From: JAJPKK01 sp035311445
GTDB taxonomy: Bacteria; Pseudomonadota; Alphaproteobacteria; Rhizobiales; Xanthobacteraceae
Length of the DNA: 42,408 nucleotides
Direction of reading: 5' to 3'
Assembly (NCBI GenBank): GCA_035311445.1
Contig: DATGCX010000181.1
Coordinates: 1-42,408, forward strand
The notes beneath the pieces are model-generated. The model saw nothing but the letters and a program-made list of their open reading frames with translations. It was not told the origin of the DNA and did not search any database. The translations under genes were made by a program, and so were the position numbers. Numbering within the stretch: the first letter of the stretch is position 1; each line of letters opens with the position of its first letter. Shown here in pieces: positions 25,204 through 32,737 of this stretch.

Positions 25204-25948
25204 TCTCCTTGTAAAGGCGCTGGTCATAGAGATTGGCCCGCCAGGCGCGGCCGCCCTGGGCCGTGGCGGCGCGGAACTGCAGTGTATGAGCGGCTGTCTC
25301 GTGGCTGTCGAAAGCCTTCGCGTCCGTCCATGCGGCCACAATCTCATAATGGTTGATGCGTGGCGGCGGCTGCCGGTAGACGTCGTAGCGCACCGTACCC
25401 GCTTCCTTCTGGCTGGACTCGGCCAGTGCCTTGACCATGGGCACGGCGGCCGTCGCGATGGCGGGATCACCGCCCAGGAAATCCACGTGCTCCACCATGT
25501 AGAGCGCGCCCGCAGGTACAGGCTGCGCTGGCGCGTTGGCAAAGGGTTGCAGCATGTGGCGATCCGGAGGGCTGTTGCGGATCGGCTTGAGCGCGCCCTC
25601 GAAATCCGCCTTCGCAGCCCCTTTGTCGTGGGCCTCGAAGGCGGACTGATCCTTCCATCCTTCCATGATGACGAAGCGATTGGGCCGGCTAGTCTCCTGC
25701 AAAACCGTGAACTCCAAATTCGCGGCTTCGCGGCGGCTCAGTTCGCGATATTTCCTGATAAGTTCGACGCCCTGCGACACTGCGCTGGCCCCAACGTCGA
25801 GATAAGTCACAGCATAGACCGCATCGGCGCTTTGGGCCTTTGCGCCGGGTGCGACCGCGATGGCGGCGGCGACCATGAGAGCGCCGGCCGCATCACAGCG
25901 GCCGAACGCAGCGAATAAACGCCCCGATGGCAGCGTCAAGGAACGCAT
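25181..25948 (-). CDS. Exported protein with two antibiotic-biosynthesis-monooxygenase (ABM) domains
   Basis: Protein of 255 residues with a signal peptide ending about PGAKAQ. Two ferredoxin-like ABM units follow: the first has VYAVTYLDVG and FVIMEGWKDQSAFEAHDKG, and the second MVEHVDFLGGD and YEIVAAWTDAKAFDSHETA. ABM domains are usually cytoplasmic, single and dimeric, acting as quinol or haem monooxygenases; here two are fused and exported. Catalytic activity cannot be judged. It follows the related gene at 25973-26698 by 24 bases and the two are probably cotranscribed. Confidence 0.8.
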   Translation of the reverse strand: MRSLTLPSGRLFAAFGRCDAAGALMVAAAIAVAPGAKAQSADAVYAVTYLDVGASAVSQGVELIRKYRELSRREAANLEFTVLQETSRPNRFVIMEGWKDQSAFEAHDKGAAKADFEGALKPIRNSPPDRHMLQPFANAPAQPVPAGALYMVEHVDFLGGDPAIATAAVPMVKALAESSQKEAGTVRYDVYRQPPPRINHYEIVAAWTDAKAFDSHETAAHTLQFRAATAQGGRAWRANLYDQRLYKEISLGTRE

Positions 25949-25972
25949 GGGTCCTCCCCGATGAGTCGGCGA

Positions 25973-26698
25973 TCAGTTGATCGGCACGTACAGGCGATCG
26001 TCGAACGGTGAGCCGAGCAGCGGCCCCACTGTATCGCGGAACTGCCGGGCATAGGCGGATTCTTCATAGGCATCGAACGCCTTGCGGTTCTGCCAGGCGG
26101 CGAGGAACGTGGTGTGGCTTTGCGGCGGCTTGACCGATCTCACCACATCGAAGCGAAGATTGCCTTCGCCCTTGCGCGCCGCTTCGGCCACCGACTTCGC
26201 GGCCGCTAATGTCGGCTCGATGCCGGGTGGAAATACGTCGAGATGCAACTGCATGTAGATCGTATCGGCTCCCGATGCCGGCCGGGACGGCCCGACCGTG
26301 ACAACGTAGTAGTCGCGGCGGTCGTAGGGGGCTCCGGCAATGGCCTTGAGCTTGTCGCGGAATTCCGCCGTGTGGCCGGCCTTTTCGTTGGCATCGTAAG
26401 CGGACTGGTCTTTCCAGCCTTCATAGATCACGAAGCGATTGGGCCAGCCCACCTCCTGAAGCAGCGTGACACCCATGTTGCCGGCCTGCCTGAGCGTGCC
26501 ATCGCGGTATTGCCGCAGCAGCGCCACACCCTGGCTTACGGCACTCGGGGCGACATCAAGTGCCGTGACCCCATAAATGGTGTCGCCGCCGGCCTGCGCG
26601 GCCGAATGGCCAGGGATGCCGACCGTCAAAGCCAGGCACAGCAAGCACCCGACAGCCGGCTCGAACAGCAAGGCAGCGCGTTTGAGAATGGAAATCAT
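25973..26698 (-). CDS. Exported double-ABM-domain protein, paralogue of its downstream neighbour
   Basis: Protein of 241 residues: signal peptide (MISILKRAALLF to about SAAQ), then two ABM units, with IYGVTALDVAPSAVSQGV and FVIYEGWKDQSAYDANEKA in the first, and MQLHLDVFPPGIEP and TFLAAWQNRKAFDAYEESA in the second. The downstream gene has the same layout and the same ASAVSQGV/PSAVSQGV and EGWKDQSA blocks, so the two arose by tandem duplication. GGAGGGAGC before the ATG at 26698 sets the start; a longer frame to 26752 has no support. Confidence 0.8.
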   Translation of the reverse strand: MISILKRAALLFEPAVGCLLCLALTVGIPGHSAAQAGGDTIYGVTALDVAPSAVSQGVALLRQYRDGTLRQAGNMGVTLLQEVGWPNRFVIYEGWKDQSAYDANEKAGHTAEFRDKLKAIAGAPYDRRDYYVVTVGPSRPASGADTIYMQLHLDVFPPGIEPTLAAAKSVAEAARKGEGNLRFDVVRSVKPPQSHTTFLAAWQNRKAFDAYEESAYARQFRDTVGPLLGSPFDDRLYVPIN

Positions 26699-26863
26699 GC
26701 TCCCTCCATGGCCATGCGTGGGCGCCCATCGCCCCAGGAGAATTCTTAACACTTCGCTTCAGGGCAACACCATGGAGGATACGTGAATTCGCGCACGGGG
26801 TCATCCGGGCATGATGGCACCGAGCATGGCGACTCTCATTCTATCCACGCTCCCGATCGCTCT

Positions 26864-27259
26864 CTACGGCGGAATGACGTCGACCACGCGCATTGTCGTC
26901 GGGTCGACCAACACGACCTGATTCTGCGCCACGGTGTACTTGACGCCCTTCGCCTCAGGCGCCGTCGCCAGCGCGTCGTCAGGCAGAAAGTGAAGTTCGG
27001 TCGCGGGCGGCACCGGTGCGCCGACCACTGCCGGAACATTTCCTGGCGCTTTAACCTTTCCTTCGGTCGGTCGCACCGCCTTGGAGATAGCTGTCTTCTG
27101 TTCAGGTGTAAGCTCAAGGTGCGCGGCCGGAGCAACGGCACCTCTGCGCGGATCAATGCCCGGCGATCCGTTTCCAGGGTTCGGTGATAGCTGCGCGGAC
27201 GCTTGTCCGAGCGTCGCAAACAGCACAATTCCAATCAATCCAGTGCGAGCACAAGTCAT
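26864..27259 (-). CDS. DUF1236 domain exported protein
   Basis: Protein of 131 residues with a signal peptide (MTCARTGLIGIVLFATLGQ to ASAQ). The linker (NPGNGSPGIDPRRGAVAP) is Gly/Pro-rich. ELTPEQKTAISKAVRP and the closing GVKYTVAQNQVVLVDPTTMR with VVDVIPP are the DUF1236 signature (a conserved C-terminal V-L-V-D-P strand). Function is unknown; these proteins are frequent in Bradyrhizobium-type bacteria. AAGGGTGAATCCAAG lies before the ATG at 27259. Confidence 0.82.
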   Translation of the reverse strand: MTCARTGLIGIVLFATLGQASAQLSPNPGNGSPGIDPRRGAVAPAAHLELTPEQKTAISKAVRPTEGKVKAPGNVPAVVGAPVPPATELHFLPDDALATAPEAKGVKYTVAQNQVVLVDPTTMRVVDVIPP

Positions 27260-27487
27260 TCTTGGATTCACCCTTCTGCGTATCAACCTCGGATTCAGCT
27301 TCTGCGTGTTTTGAAAAACGCAGCGCATCGTCCGGGGTTCCCTTTTGCGTGTTTTCGGACCGCTCGCGCTCTCTTGCCGCCGACCAAAAAGGCCTGTTTG
27401 GCGGCGCTTCAAGTGGTGGTTTGACTAGCGGACAGAACCCATCGTCCGCTCGGACGTTAAGAGGCAAAGCTAAAACGGGAGACAAGC

Positions 27488-27976
27488 ATGATCCTCAGTC
27501 ATAAGTTACGGCTGGCCGGCATGGCCTTGCTGCTGCTGTCCGCATCGTCCTACGCCGGCTGGCCAGCCGTTACGCCATTCACCGCCATGGCGGGAAGCTG
27601 GTCTGGTGGCGGCACCCTGACGATGGCTAGCGGCATGCAGGAACCGTTGCGCTGCCGGGCGCAATACGGCGTCATCAGTGACCGTAATGACCTGCAGCTG
27701 AACATCCGCTGTGCGAGCCCAAGCTACAATTTCGACTTGGCCGGCCGAGCCGAATACCAGGACGGGGTCATCTCCGGATCGTGGAGTGAAGCCACTCGCA
27801 ACGCCAGCGGGACCATTTCCGGGCGAGCCAGCGGCAATCACATCCAGGTTGCTGCCCGCGGCAATAGCTTCTCCGCCAGTTTGTCGCTGATGACCCGCGG
27901 GCGCTACCAGACAGTGGAGATCCAGCCGCAAGGGACCGATGTCACCAACGTTTCGATTGCGCTGAATAGAAGATGA
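27488..27976 (+). CDS. Conserved exported protein of unknown function
   Basis: Protein of 162 residues. A clear signal peptide (MILSHKLRLAGMALLLLSAS to SYA) is followed by a beta-rich mature part: FTAMAGSWSGGGTLTMASG, CRAQYGVISDRNDLQLNIRC, YNFDLAGRAEYQDGVISGSW and VSIALNRR at the end. Alternating hydrophobic and polar residues and Trp/Gly-rich starts suggest a small beta-barrel of the lipocalin kind; two Cys (CRAQ and IRCA) could pair. I do not recognise a named family. The ribosome-binding site GGGAGACAAGC decides the start. Confidence 0.75.
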   Translation: MILSHKLRLAGMALLLLSASSYAGWPAVTPFTAMAGSWSGGGTLTMASGMQEPLRCRAQYGVISDRNDLQLNIRCASPSYNFDLAGRAEYQDGVISGSWSEATRNASGTISGRASGNHIQVAARGNSFSASLSLMTRGRYQTVEIQPQGTDVTNVSIALNRR

Positions 27977-28071
27977 CTTTGCAAGCCCGTACTGGTTCCA
28001 ATTTACCGGAACGCGCTCTACTCTGCTCCATATCGGCTGGCAACGTTTGCCGGCGATATGGAGAGTCGGCT

Positions 28072-29400
28072 ATGCCAACGCAGGTCCTCAACTGCCTCGA
28101 AGAAACGGGCAGCATTTCCGGTCTATCGCGCCGTGGCTTTCTGGTGGCCGCGGGCACGGGCGGCGTAGCGCTTGCGTCAGGCGCCGCACGCGCCGCCATC
28201 GTGCGCACCGACATCGCGAGCCTTCCGCCCTATGGCAATGGCACGCTGCTAGCGGGCATCCGTTCCCGCGCGGTCGCAAACGTCAACGGCCTGACGGTGC
28301 ACATGCTGGAGGCTGGCTTCGACGAGCCAGGCCGGCCCGCCGTGCTGCTGCTGCACGGCTTCCCGGAACTTGCCTACAGCTGGCGCAAGGTGATGCTGCC
28401 GCTAGCGACGGCCGGTTATCACGTCATCGCTCCTGACCAGCGCGGCTACGGCCGAACCGCCGGTTGGGACGATTCCTATGATGCCGACCCCGATCCCTTC
28501 CGCACGCTGAACATGGTGCGGGACGCCATCGGGCTTGTGTATGCGCTCGGCTACCGGTCCGTGGCCGCCGTGGTGGGACACGATGCCGGCGCCCCGGTGG
28601 CGTCGTGGTCCGCGCTCATCCGACCCGATATCTTCCGCTCGCTGGCGCTGATGAGTTCACCGTTCGCGGGCGCACCGAGCCTGCCGTTCAACAGCGCCAA
28701 CGGCGCTCCACCACCGCGCCCGGCCTCGACCGATGACGAACTCGACGCCGAGCTGGCAAAGCTCGACCGCCCACGCAAATATTACCAGAACCATCAGCGT
28801 ACCCGCGGCGCCAATGATGACATGCTGCATGCCCCGCAGGGCCTGCATGCCTTCTTCCGCGCCTACTACCACTACAAGAGCGCCGATTGGAAAGGAAATA
28901 AGCCGTTCCCGCTCAAGGCGCGCACGGCCGAAGAAATGGCTAAGATTCCCACTTACTATGTGATGGACAAGGACAAGAGCATGGCCGAGACGGTCGCGGC
29001 CGAAATGCCCTCCGCGGCCGAGATCGCGGCGTGCAAATGGCTGACCGACGCCGAGGTCGGCGTCTACGTCACGGAATACAGCAGGACCGGTTTCACCGGC
29101 GCCCTGCAAGGCTATCGGGTCCGGCGCGGCAGCGACCCCAAGACGATCGCGGAATTGCAGACGTTCTCGGGCCGCACCGTCGACGTGCCATCGATCTTCA
29201 TCGCAGGGAAGAGCGACTGGGGCGTCTATCAGACACCGGGCGTCGTAGAAAGCATGCAGACCAGCGCCTGCACGCGCATGGTGGGCTTTCATCTCCTGGA
29301 TGGGGCGGGACACTGGGTGCAGCAGGAACAGCCCGAGCAGGTGAACAAGCTGCTCATTGCGTTCCTGCAGGAACAGCGTCAGGCCGCGGGCACGCCCTGA
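28072..29400 (+). CDS. Tat-exported alpha/beta hydrolase, epoxide-hydrolase-like
   Basis: Protein of 442 residues. LSRRGFLVAAGTGG (residues 18-31) is a twin-arginine signal, so the enzyme acts in the periplasm. The hydrolase core has HGFPELAYSWRKVM (oxyanion region, residues 95-108), DQRGYGRT and GHDAGAPVAS, where Asp171 takes the nucleophile place as in epoxide hydrolases and dehalogenases. The final His is in GAGHWVQQEQPEQVN. The cap region is long (Y-x-MDKDKSMAET and nearby), which explains the size above the usual 300-330. Substrate unknown. ATG at 28072 follows GGAGAGTCGGCT. Confidence 0.88.
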   Translation: MPTQVLNCLEETGSISGLSRRGFLVAAGTGGVALASGAARAAIVRTDIASLPPYGNGTLLAGIRSRAVANVNGLTVHMLEAGFDEPGRPAVLLLHGFPELAYSWRKVMLPLATAGYHVIAPDQRGYGRTAGWDDSYDADPDPFRTLNMVRDAIGLVYALGYRSVAAVVGHDAGAPVASWSALIRPDIFRSLALMSSPFAGAPSLPFNSANGAPPPRPASTDDELDAELAKLDRPRKYYQNHQRTRGANDDMLHAPQGLHAFFRAYYHYKSADWKGNKPFPLKARTAEEMAKIPTYYVMDKDKSMAETVAAEMPSAAEIAACKWLTDAEVGVYVTEYSRTGFTGALQGYRVRRGSDPKTIAELQTFSGRTVDVPSIFIAGKSDWGVYQTPGVVESMQTSACTRMVGFHLLDGAGHWVQQEQPEQVNKLLIAFLQEQRQAAGTP

Positions 29401-29419
29401 GGCAAGGCAAACGCGTTTG

Positions 29420-29565
29420 ACGCGCCTTTACCTTTCCCCCGCAAGCGGGGAGAGGTCGGCGCGCTCTTGCGCGCCGGGTGAGGGGTCTGGCCCCAAGTCT
29501 GAGCGTGAGGGCACGCCCCCTCACCCCGACCCTCTCCCAACAAGCGGGGAGAGGGAGAAGAGGAA
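29420..29565. repeat. Intergenic repeat, copy B
   Basis: CGCAAGCGGGGAGAGGTCGG, then GCGCGCTCTTGCGCGC (hairpin), GGGTGAGGGGTCTGGCCCC, AAGTCTGAGCGTGAGGGC and CCCCCTCACCCCGACC, closing with CAAGCGGGGAGAGGGAGA. The order AGCGGGGAGAGG, AAGTCTGAGCG, CCCCTCAC matches copy A at 22890-23085. It separates the convergent hydrolase and membrane-protein genes and could serve as their terminator. Confidence 0.65.
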
Positions 29566-31332
29566 TCACTTCACGGAGCCGCCGGCGTCGGCGATCTGCG
29601 CGTTTTCGATGTGATAAAGCATGAACCGTTCACCACGGAAAATCGGGGTCAGGCGCGCAGGATCGGGATTTTCATGACGGCCGTTGGTGAACAGCACATA
29701 GAGATAATCGTAATCTGAAGTCCAGCGCCGCCAATAATCCTCTGCATTCGCATTCGCATGCACCACGCGCACCAGATTGTCGACAGTCGGCGGGCTACCG
29801 TCCTGAGTGTCAACGCGATCGCGATAATCGGCGCGGACATGCAAAATCTGCTTGCCGGTAACCGTAAACACCGTCGTTACCAGGGCAGAGCGCTCGATCA
29901 CGGCGAGGCACGCAGCGTGCACGAGACCGAGATTGCGCACATCGTCGCCGCCGTCGGGATCCGCGTAGGCGACCACCACCTTGCCGCCACGATCGATCAG
30001 CTCAATGGATTCGCGAAAGGAAGCAGTGCCCGGTGACAGCTCCCTCCAAACGGTCTGCACCTCCAGCACTCGTCCGGCGAGAAGCAGAACCAGGACCGCC
30101 ACCACGCCCTGCCGCGCAAACGCGTAGTGCAGACCGAGAGGGCGAAGGTCGAGTTGCGCACAGGCGATCAACATGAAAATAAGCGAGATCGGCAAGCGCT
30201 GATCCGCCATGTAGGTGTCGAAGATGACGCGCGGCATTGCCACGTAGACCGTGGTGCCGACCGCGAGCAGCACAAATCCGAAAACGTGGAACTTGAGAGC
30301 GCGGTGGTAAAGCGCAAAACCAGCCACGATCGCTACAATCGCGGCGAGCAGTGCAGCCACCGCATTGGAGTAAACATCGACGGCATAGATCAGCCCGTCG
30401 ATCTTGCCCGCCAACTCCCAGCTGATGTCACCGCGCAGTCCCCACGTCGGGCTCATCATCAATAACGGCAGCACCGGCAGGAACGGCAGACCGGTGGCGA
30501 CGAAATCGAACAGCCGCGCAGGCAGCGTGCGAGCCGCTGGATGCTTGTCGCCCCCTCCAGCGGGCGAGGGGAGGGAGGGCGAAAGCCACAGCCGGTAGAG
30601 CTCGAACGCCAGCAGGCCAAGACCGTAGGTGCCGAGTGCAAACAGGTGACAGAAAAACAATGCCGTGACGAACAGCATCGACACTATCAAACGCAGCAGC
30701 AGACGGTGGTCGCGCAAGGCGATCCAGGCCACCAGCGCCCACAGCGAAAGCCCGATGCCGCTGACATAGTTCATGGTGCCGACGAGAAAAACGTAATTGT
30801 AGAGCAGTGGAAACGCCGCCAGCGGAAGCACCGACCAACGTCCATAAAGCTGCCGGTTGAGCGCAAACGTACCGGACAAAATCAGCACGAAGCTCGCGAT
30901 CGTATAGGCTTGCCCCGCCGCATAGATGCTCATCACCCGCACCAGGACGGGCAGGATCATATCCATCATCAGGTTGGGGATAACTTGCCAGTCCACCTGG
31001 TAGAAACGGGCGAGATTGGAATCCCCGGCGATTGCCGCGATAACGTGCATACGCGAGAGATGATTGATGTAATCCGAAAGTGGCGGCAGCGGATGCAGCA
31101 GAATCGGAATTGCCGTAATGCCGACAAACAGAACGAACAGCGCAGCAATCTGCCGATTGGAAAAATCAAAGGTTTGCGGCTTTCCGCCCCTGGCGAGTTT
31201 GTGTGCAAACCTCGGCGAGCGCACCGCCGAATCCGGCCTCAATGCACCGACCTCAAACGTATCAAAAGAATGAGTGTCAAATGCATGAGCGTTAAAGGAA
31301 TGCGTATCAAAGGAATGCGCGTACTCGACCAT
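29566..31332 (-). CDS. Polytopic inner-membrane protein, unknown function, carrying inserted repeats
   Basis: Protein of 588 residues with about ten hydrophobic segments (for example ALFVLFVGITAIPILL, YTIASFVLILSG and VAALLAAIVAIVAGFALY) and a soluble C-terminal domain of about 150 residues. The first loop LHPLPPLSDYINHLSR, with acidic and His residues after a first membrane segment, recalls GT-C glycosyltransferases, but I cannot confirm this. Two oddities: the N-terminus is built from 5-residue repeats (THSFD) and an in-frame block LSPSLPSPAGGGDKHPA looks like an inserted intergenic repeat. No ribosome-binding site is clear at 31332. Confidence 0.72.
   Translation of the reverse strand: MVEYAHSFDTHSFNAHAFDTHSFDTFEVGALRPDSAVRSPRFAHKLARGGKPQTFDFSNRQIAALFVLFVGITAIPILLHPLPPLSDYINHLSRMHVIAAIAGDSNLARFYQVDWQVIPNLMMDMILPVLVRVMSIYAAGQAYTIASFVLILSGTFALNRQLYGRWSVLPLAAFPLLYNYVFLVGTMNYVSGIGLSLWALVAWIALRDHRLLLRLIVSMLFVTALFFCHLFALGTYGLGLLAFELYRLWLSPSLPSPAGGGDKHPAARTLPARLFDFVATGLPFLPVLPLLMMSPTWGLRGDISWELAGKIDGLIYAVDVYSNAVAALLAAIVAIVAGFALYHRALKFHVFGFVLLAVGTTVYVAMPRVIFDTYMADQRLPISLIFMLIACAQLDLRPLGLHYAFARQGVVAVLVLLLAGRVLEVQTVWRELSPGTASFRESIELIDRGGKVVVAYADPDGGDDVRNLGLVHAACLAVIERSALVTTVFTVTGKQILHVRADYRDRVDTQDGSPPTVDNLVRVVHANANAEDYWRRWTSDYDYLYVLFTNGRHENPDPARLTPIFRGERFMLYHIENAQIADAGGSVK
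30545..30595. repeat. Repeat element inside the membrane-protein gene
   Basis: GCCCCCTCCAGCGGGCGAGG with GGAGGGAGGG contains the hairpin CCCCTC/GAGGGG (30552-30571) and resembles the GC-rich intergenic copies at 20344 and 29420. It encodes SLPSPAGGG in the host protein without breaking the frame and falls between two membrane segments, where an insertion would be tolerated. Confidence 0.5.
31258..31317 (-). repeat. 15-bp tandem repeat encoding HSFDT units
   Basis: Four 15-bp units lie head to tail at 31258, 31273, 31288 and 31303. The first and last (CGTATCAAAAGAATG and CGTATCAAAGGAATG) differ by one base. On the minus strand they encode a run of H-(S/A)-F-(D/N)-(T/A) units near the N-terminus of the membrane protein. 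Confidence 0.8.
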
Positions 31333-31516
31333 CGGCGGCTGATATCCAATGAAAAGCAGGCCCGCGCCCCCACGGGGTCAAGGAAACGACCGGACCGATT
31401 TTGAAGAAAATTCCCCCCGCGACAGCGCGCCGCATAAATGCCCGATCCAAGGTGAACACAGGATGAATGGCGCTGCCAGGAATGGCAGATCCATGCATCT
31501 GACATGCGTTCAGCTT

Positions 31517-31551
31517 GTCATGATCGCGCCCTGAGTCATGATCGCGCCTGA
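31517..31551. repeat. Tandem 17/18-bp duplication before the NTF2-like gene
   Basis: GTCATGATCGCGCCCTGA (31517-31534) is followed at once by GTCATGATCGCGCCTGA (31535-31551), one base shorter. The pair ends 12 bases before the ATG at 31563 and adjoins its ribosome-binding site, so it may be an operator or a slippage product. Confidence 0.7.
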
Positions 31552-31562
31552 ACGGAGCGGCG

Positions 31563-31961
31563 ATGTCTGGTTCGGCAATGTCTGATTTGGAACGAAACAA
31601 ACAGAATGTCGTGGCTTTCTATGACTTGGCGTTCAATCATTGCCAGCCGCGGGATGCGGTCGCGCGCTACACCGGCGCCACTTACATCCAGCACAATCCC
31701 GGTGTTGGCGACGGAAAGCAGGCATTCATAGATTATTTCGAACGCATGGCGCGCGAATACCCGGGCAAACGAGTCGAGTTCATACGGGTCATCGCCGAAG
31801 CAAATTATGTGGTTCTTCATTGTCGGCAAGTGTGGCCCGGTGAACACACCTGGGCAGGTATCGACATCTTCCGAGTGGACGACAATGGAAAGATCGTCGA
31901 GCACTGGGATGTGCTGCAGATCGCCCCGGAAGAGGCGGCCAATCCCAATGGGATGTTCTAG
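31563..31961 (+). CDS. NTF2-like/SnoaL-like protein
   Basis: Protein of 132 residues of the NTF2-like superfamily. Family marks: NKQNVVAFYDLAFN (first helix), YIQHNPGVGDGKQAFIDYFE, VIAEANYVVLHCRQVWPG, and GIDIFRVDDNGKIVEHWDVL. The His and Asp in HNP and HWD match the SnoaL-type pocket. Such proteins act as cyclases, isomerases or ligand binders; this one cannot be assigned. No signal peptide. CGGAGCGGCG precedes the ATG at 31563. Confidence 0.88.
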   Translation: MSGSAMSDLERNKQNVVAFYDLAFNHCQPRDAVARYTGATYIQHNPGVGDGKQAFIDYFERMAREYPGKRVEFIRVIAEANYVVLHCRQVWPGEHTWAGIDIFRVDDNGKIVEHWDVLQIAPEEAANPNGMF

Positions 31962-31998
31962 CCATGTGCTTCATCAAAATTGAGGGGAAGCGCATTGC

Positions 31999-32075
31999 GT
32001 AGGGGCGGGCCTTGTGCCCGCCCTCGCGCTGCCGCAGGCTGTGGCCTGCCGGGCGGCCACAAGGGCCGCCCCTAC
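31999..32075. repeat. Long palindromic repeat, 25-bp arms
   Basis: Arms 31999-32023 and 32051-32075 are inverted copies with two mismatches around a 27-base loop. The left arm starts GTAGGGGCGGGCCTTGTGCC. I recognise it as a widely distributed intergenic repeat. It follows the NTF2-like gene and may end its transcript. Confidence 0.75.
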
Positions 32076-32169
32076 AATGGCGAATGTCTTGCAGACCTTC
32101 AATTCAGTTGACGCGCCCGGAACACCCGGACGGCATTTCGGTCACTGTAAATCATAAGCCGATGTCGAC

Positions 32170-32243
32170 GCCGGACTTGTCCCGGCGACCGCGAACGTTA
32201 CGGCACTCAGTGAATTAATCGGGGTGGCCGGGACAAGCACGGC
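32170..32243. repeat. Second long palindromic repeat in the same gap
   Basis: GCCGGACTTGTCCCGGC (32170-32186) and GCCGGGACAAGCACGGC (32227-32243) are inverted copies with two mismatches. Together with the element at 31999 it fills most of the gap 31962-32377, in which I see no intact gene. Confidence 0.65.
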
Positions 32244-32377
32244 CACGACTCGCGGTGACGCTGCCTCATTCGTGCTCTCGGTTGGTCAAACCTCCAAATC
32301 TTCAGGTTGCGATACTTTTCTGTCTGGGGTTGAATACATCATCTCTGCCTCAGGTCGCGCCTCAATGCTTCGTTAGT

Positions 32378-32512
32378 ATGAGGAGCCGCAGCATATGTCC
32401 GATAGCAGCCGCGACTGCGTCGGCGTGGGCCGGTGCCGCTCCGGCTCCGGGCTACTGCTGGTACTAGGCCGACGCCAGCCAGCATCAGGGCTTCCGGGAA
32501 GTCTGTCCTTGA
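32378..32512 (+). pseudogene. Small exported protein gene broken by an in-frame TAG
   Basis: The frame from ATG 32378 reads MRSRSICPIAAATASAWAG, AAPAPGYCWY, then TAG at 32465, and continues in frame as ADASQHQGFREVCP to a TGA at 32510. I recall short exported proteins of Bradyrhizobium-type bacteria ending GYCWYYTD, QGFWDVCP; the TAG stands where a TAC (Tyr) codon is expected, so one base change has ended the frame. The start is also weak. The gene is therefore most likely dead; a translated stop is possible but unsupported. Confidence 0.55.
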
Positions 32513-32737
32513 GAAATCGAGCCGCGGAGCGCCAGCCCATATGTCAGCTCGACATTGGCCTTTCACTTCGCCGCGCAAATGACATTCGCGAGTCTCAGCC
32601 GTTCCTGACTCTTAGCGGTTTGGGCGGGTCGTGAAGGAGCATCCGCCTGTCCAAACCCAACGTCCACGAGCCACGTCGGATTCCGATGTGCCGTGAGAGA
32701 GGGGGCAAGTCGTGAGTATAGAAAAGAGGAGACTGTC

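Noticed and set aside
32465..32467. TAG as a recoded (pyrrolysine-type) codon
   Set aside because: No accompanying pyl-type genes or methyltransferase are visible. A point mutation in a dispensable gene is simpler.
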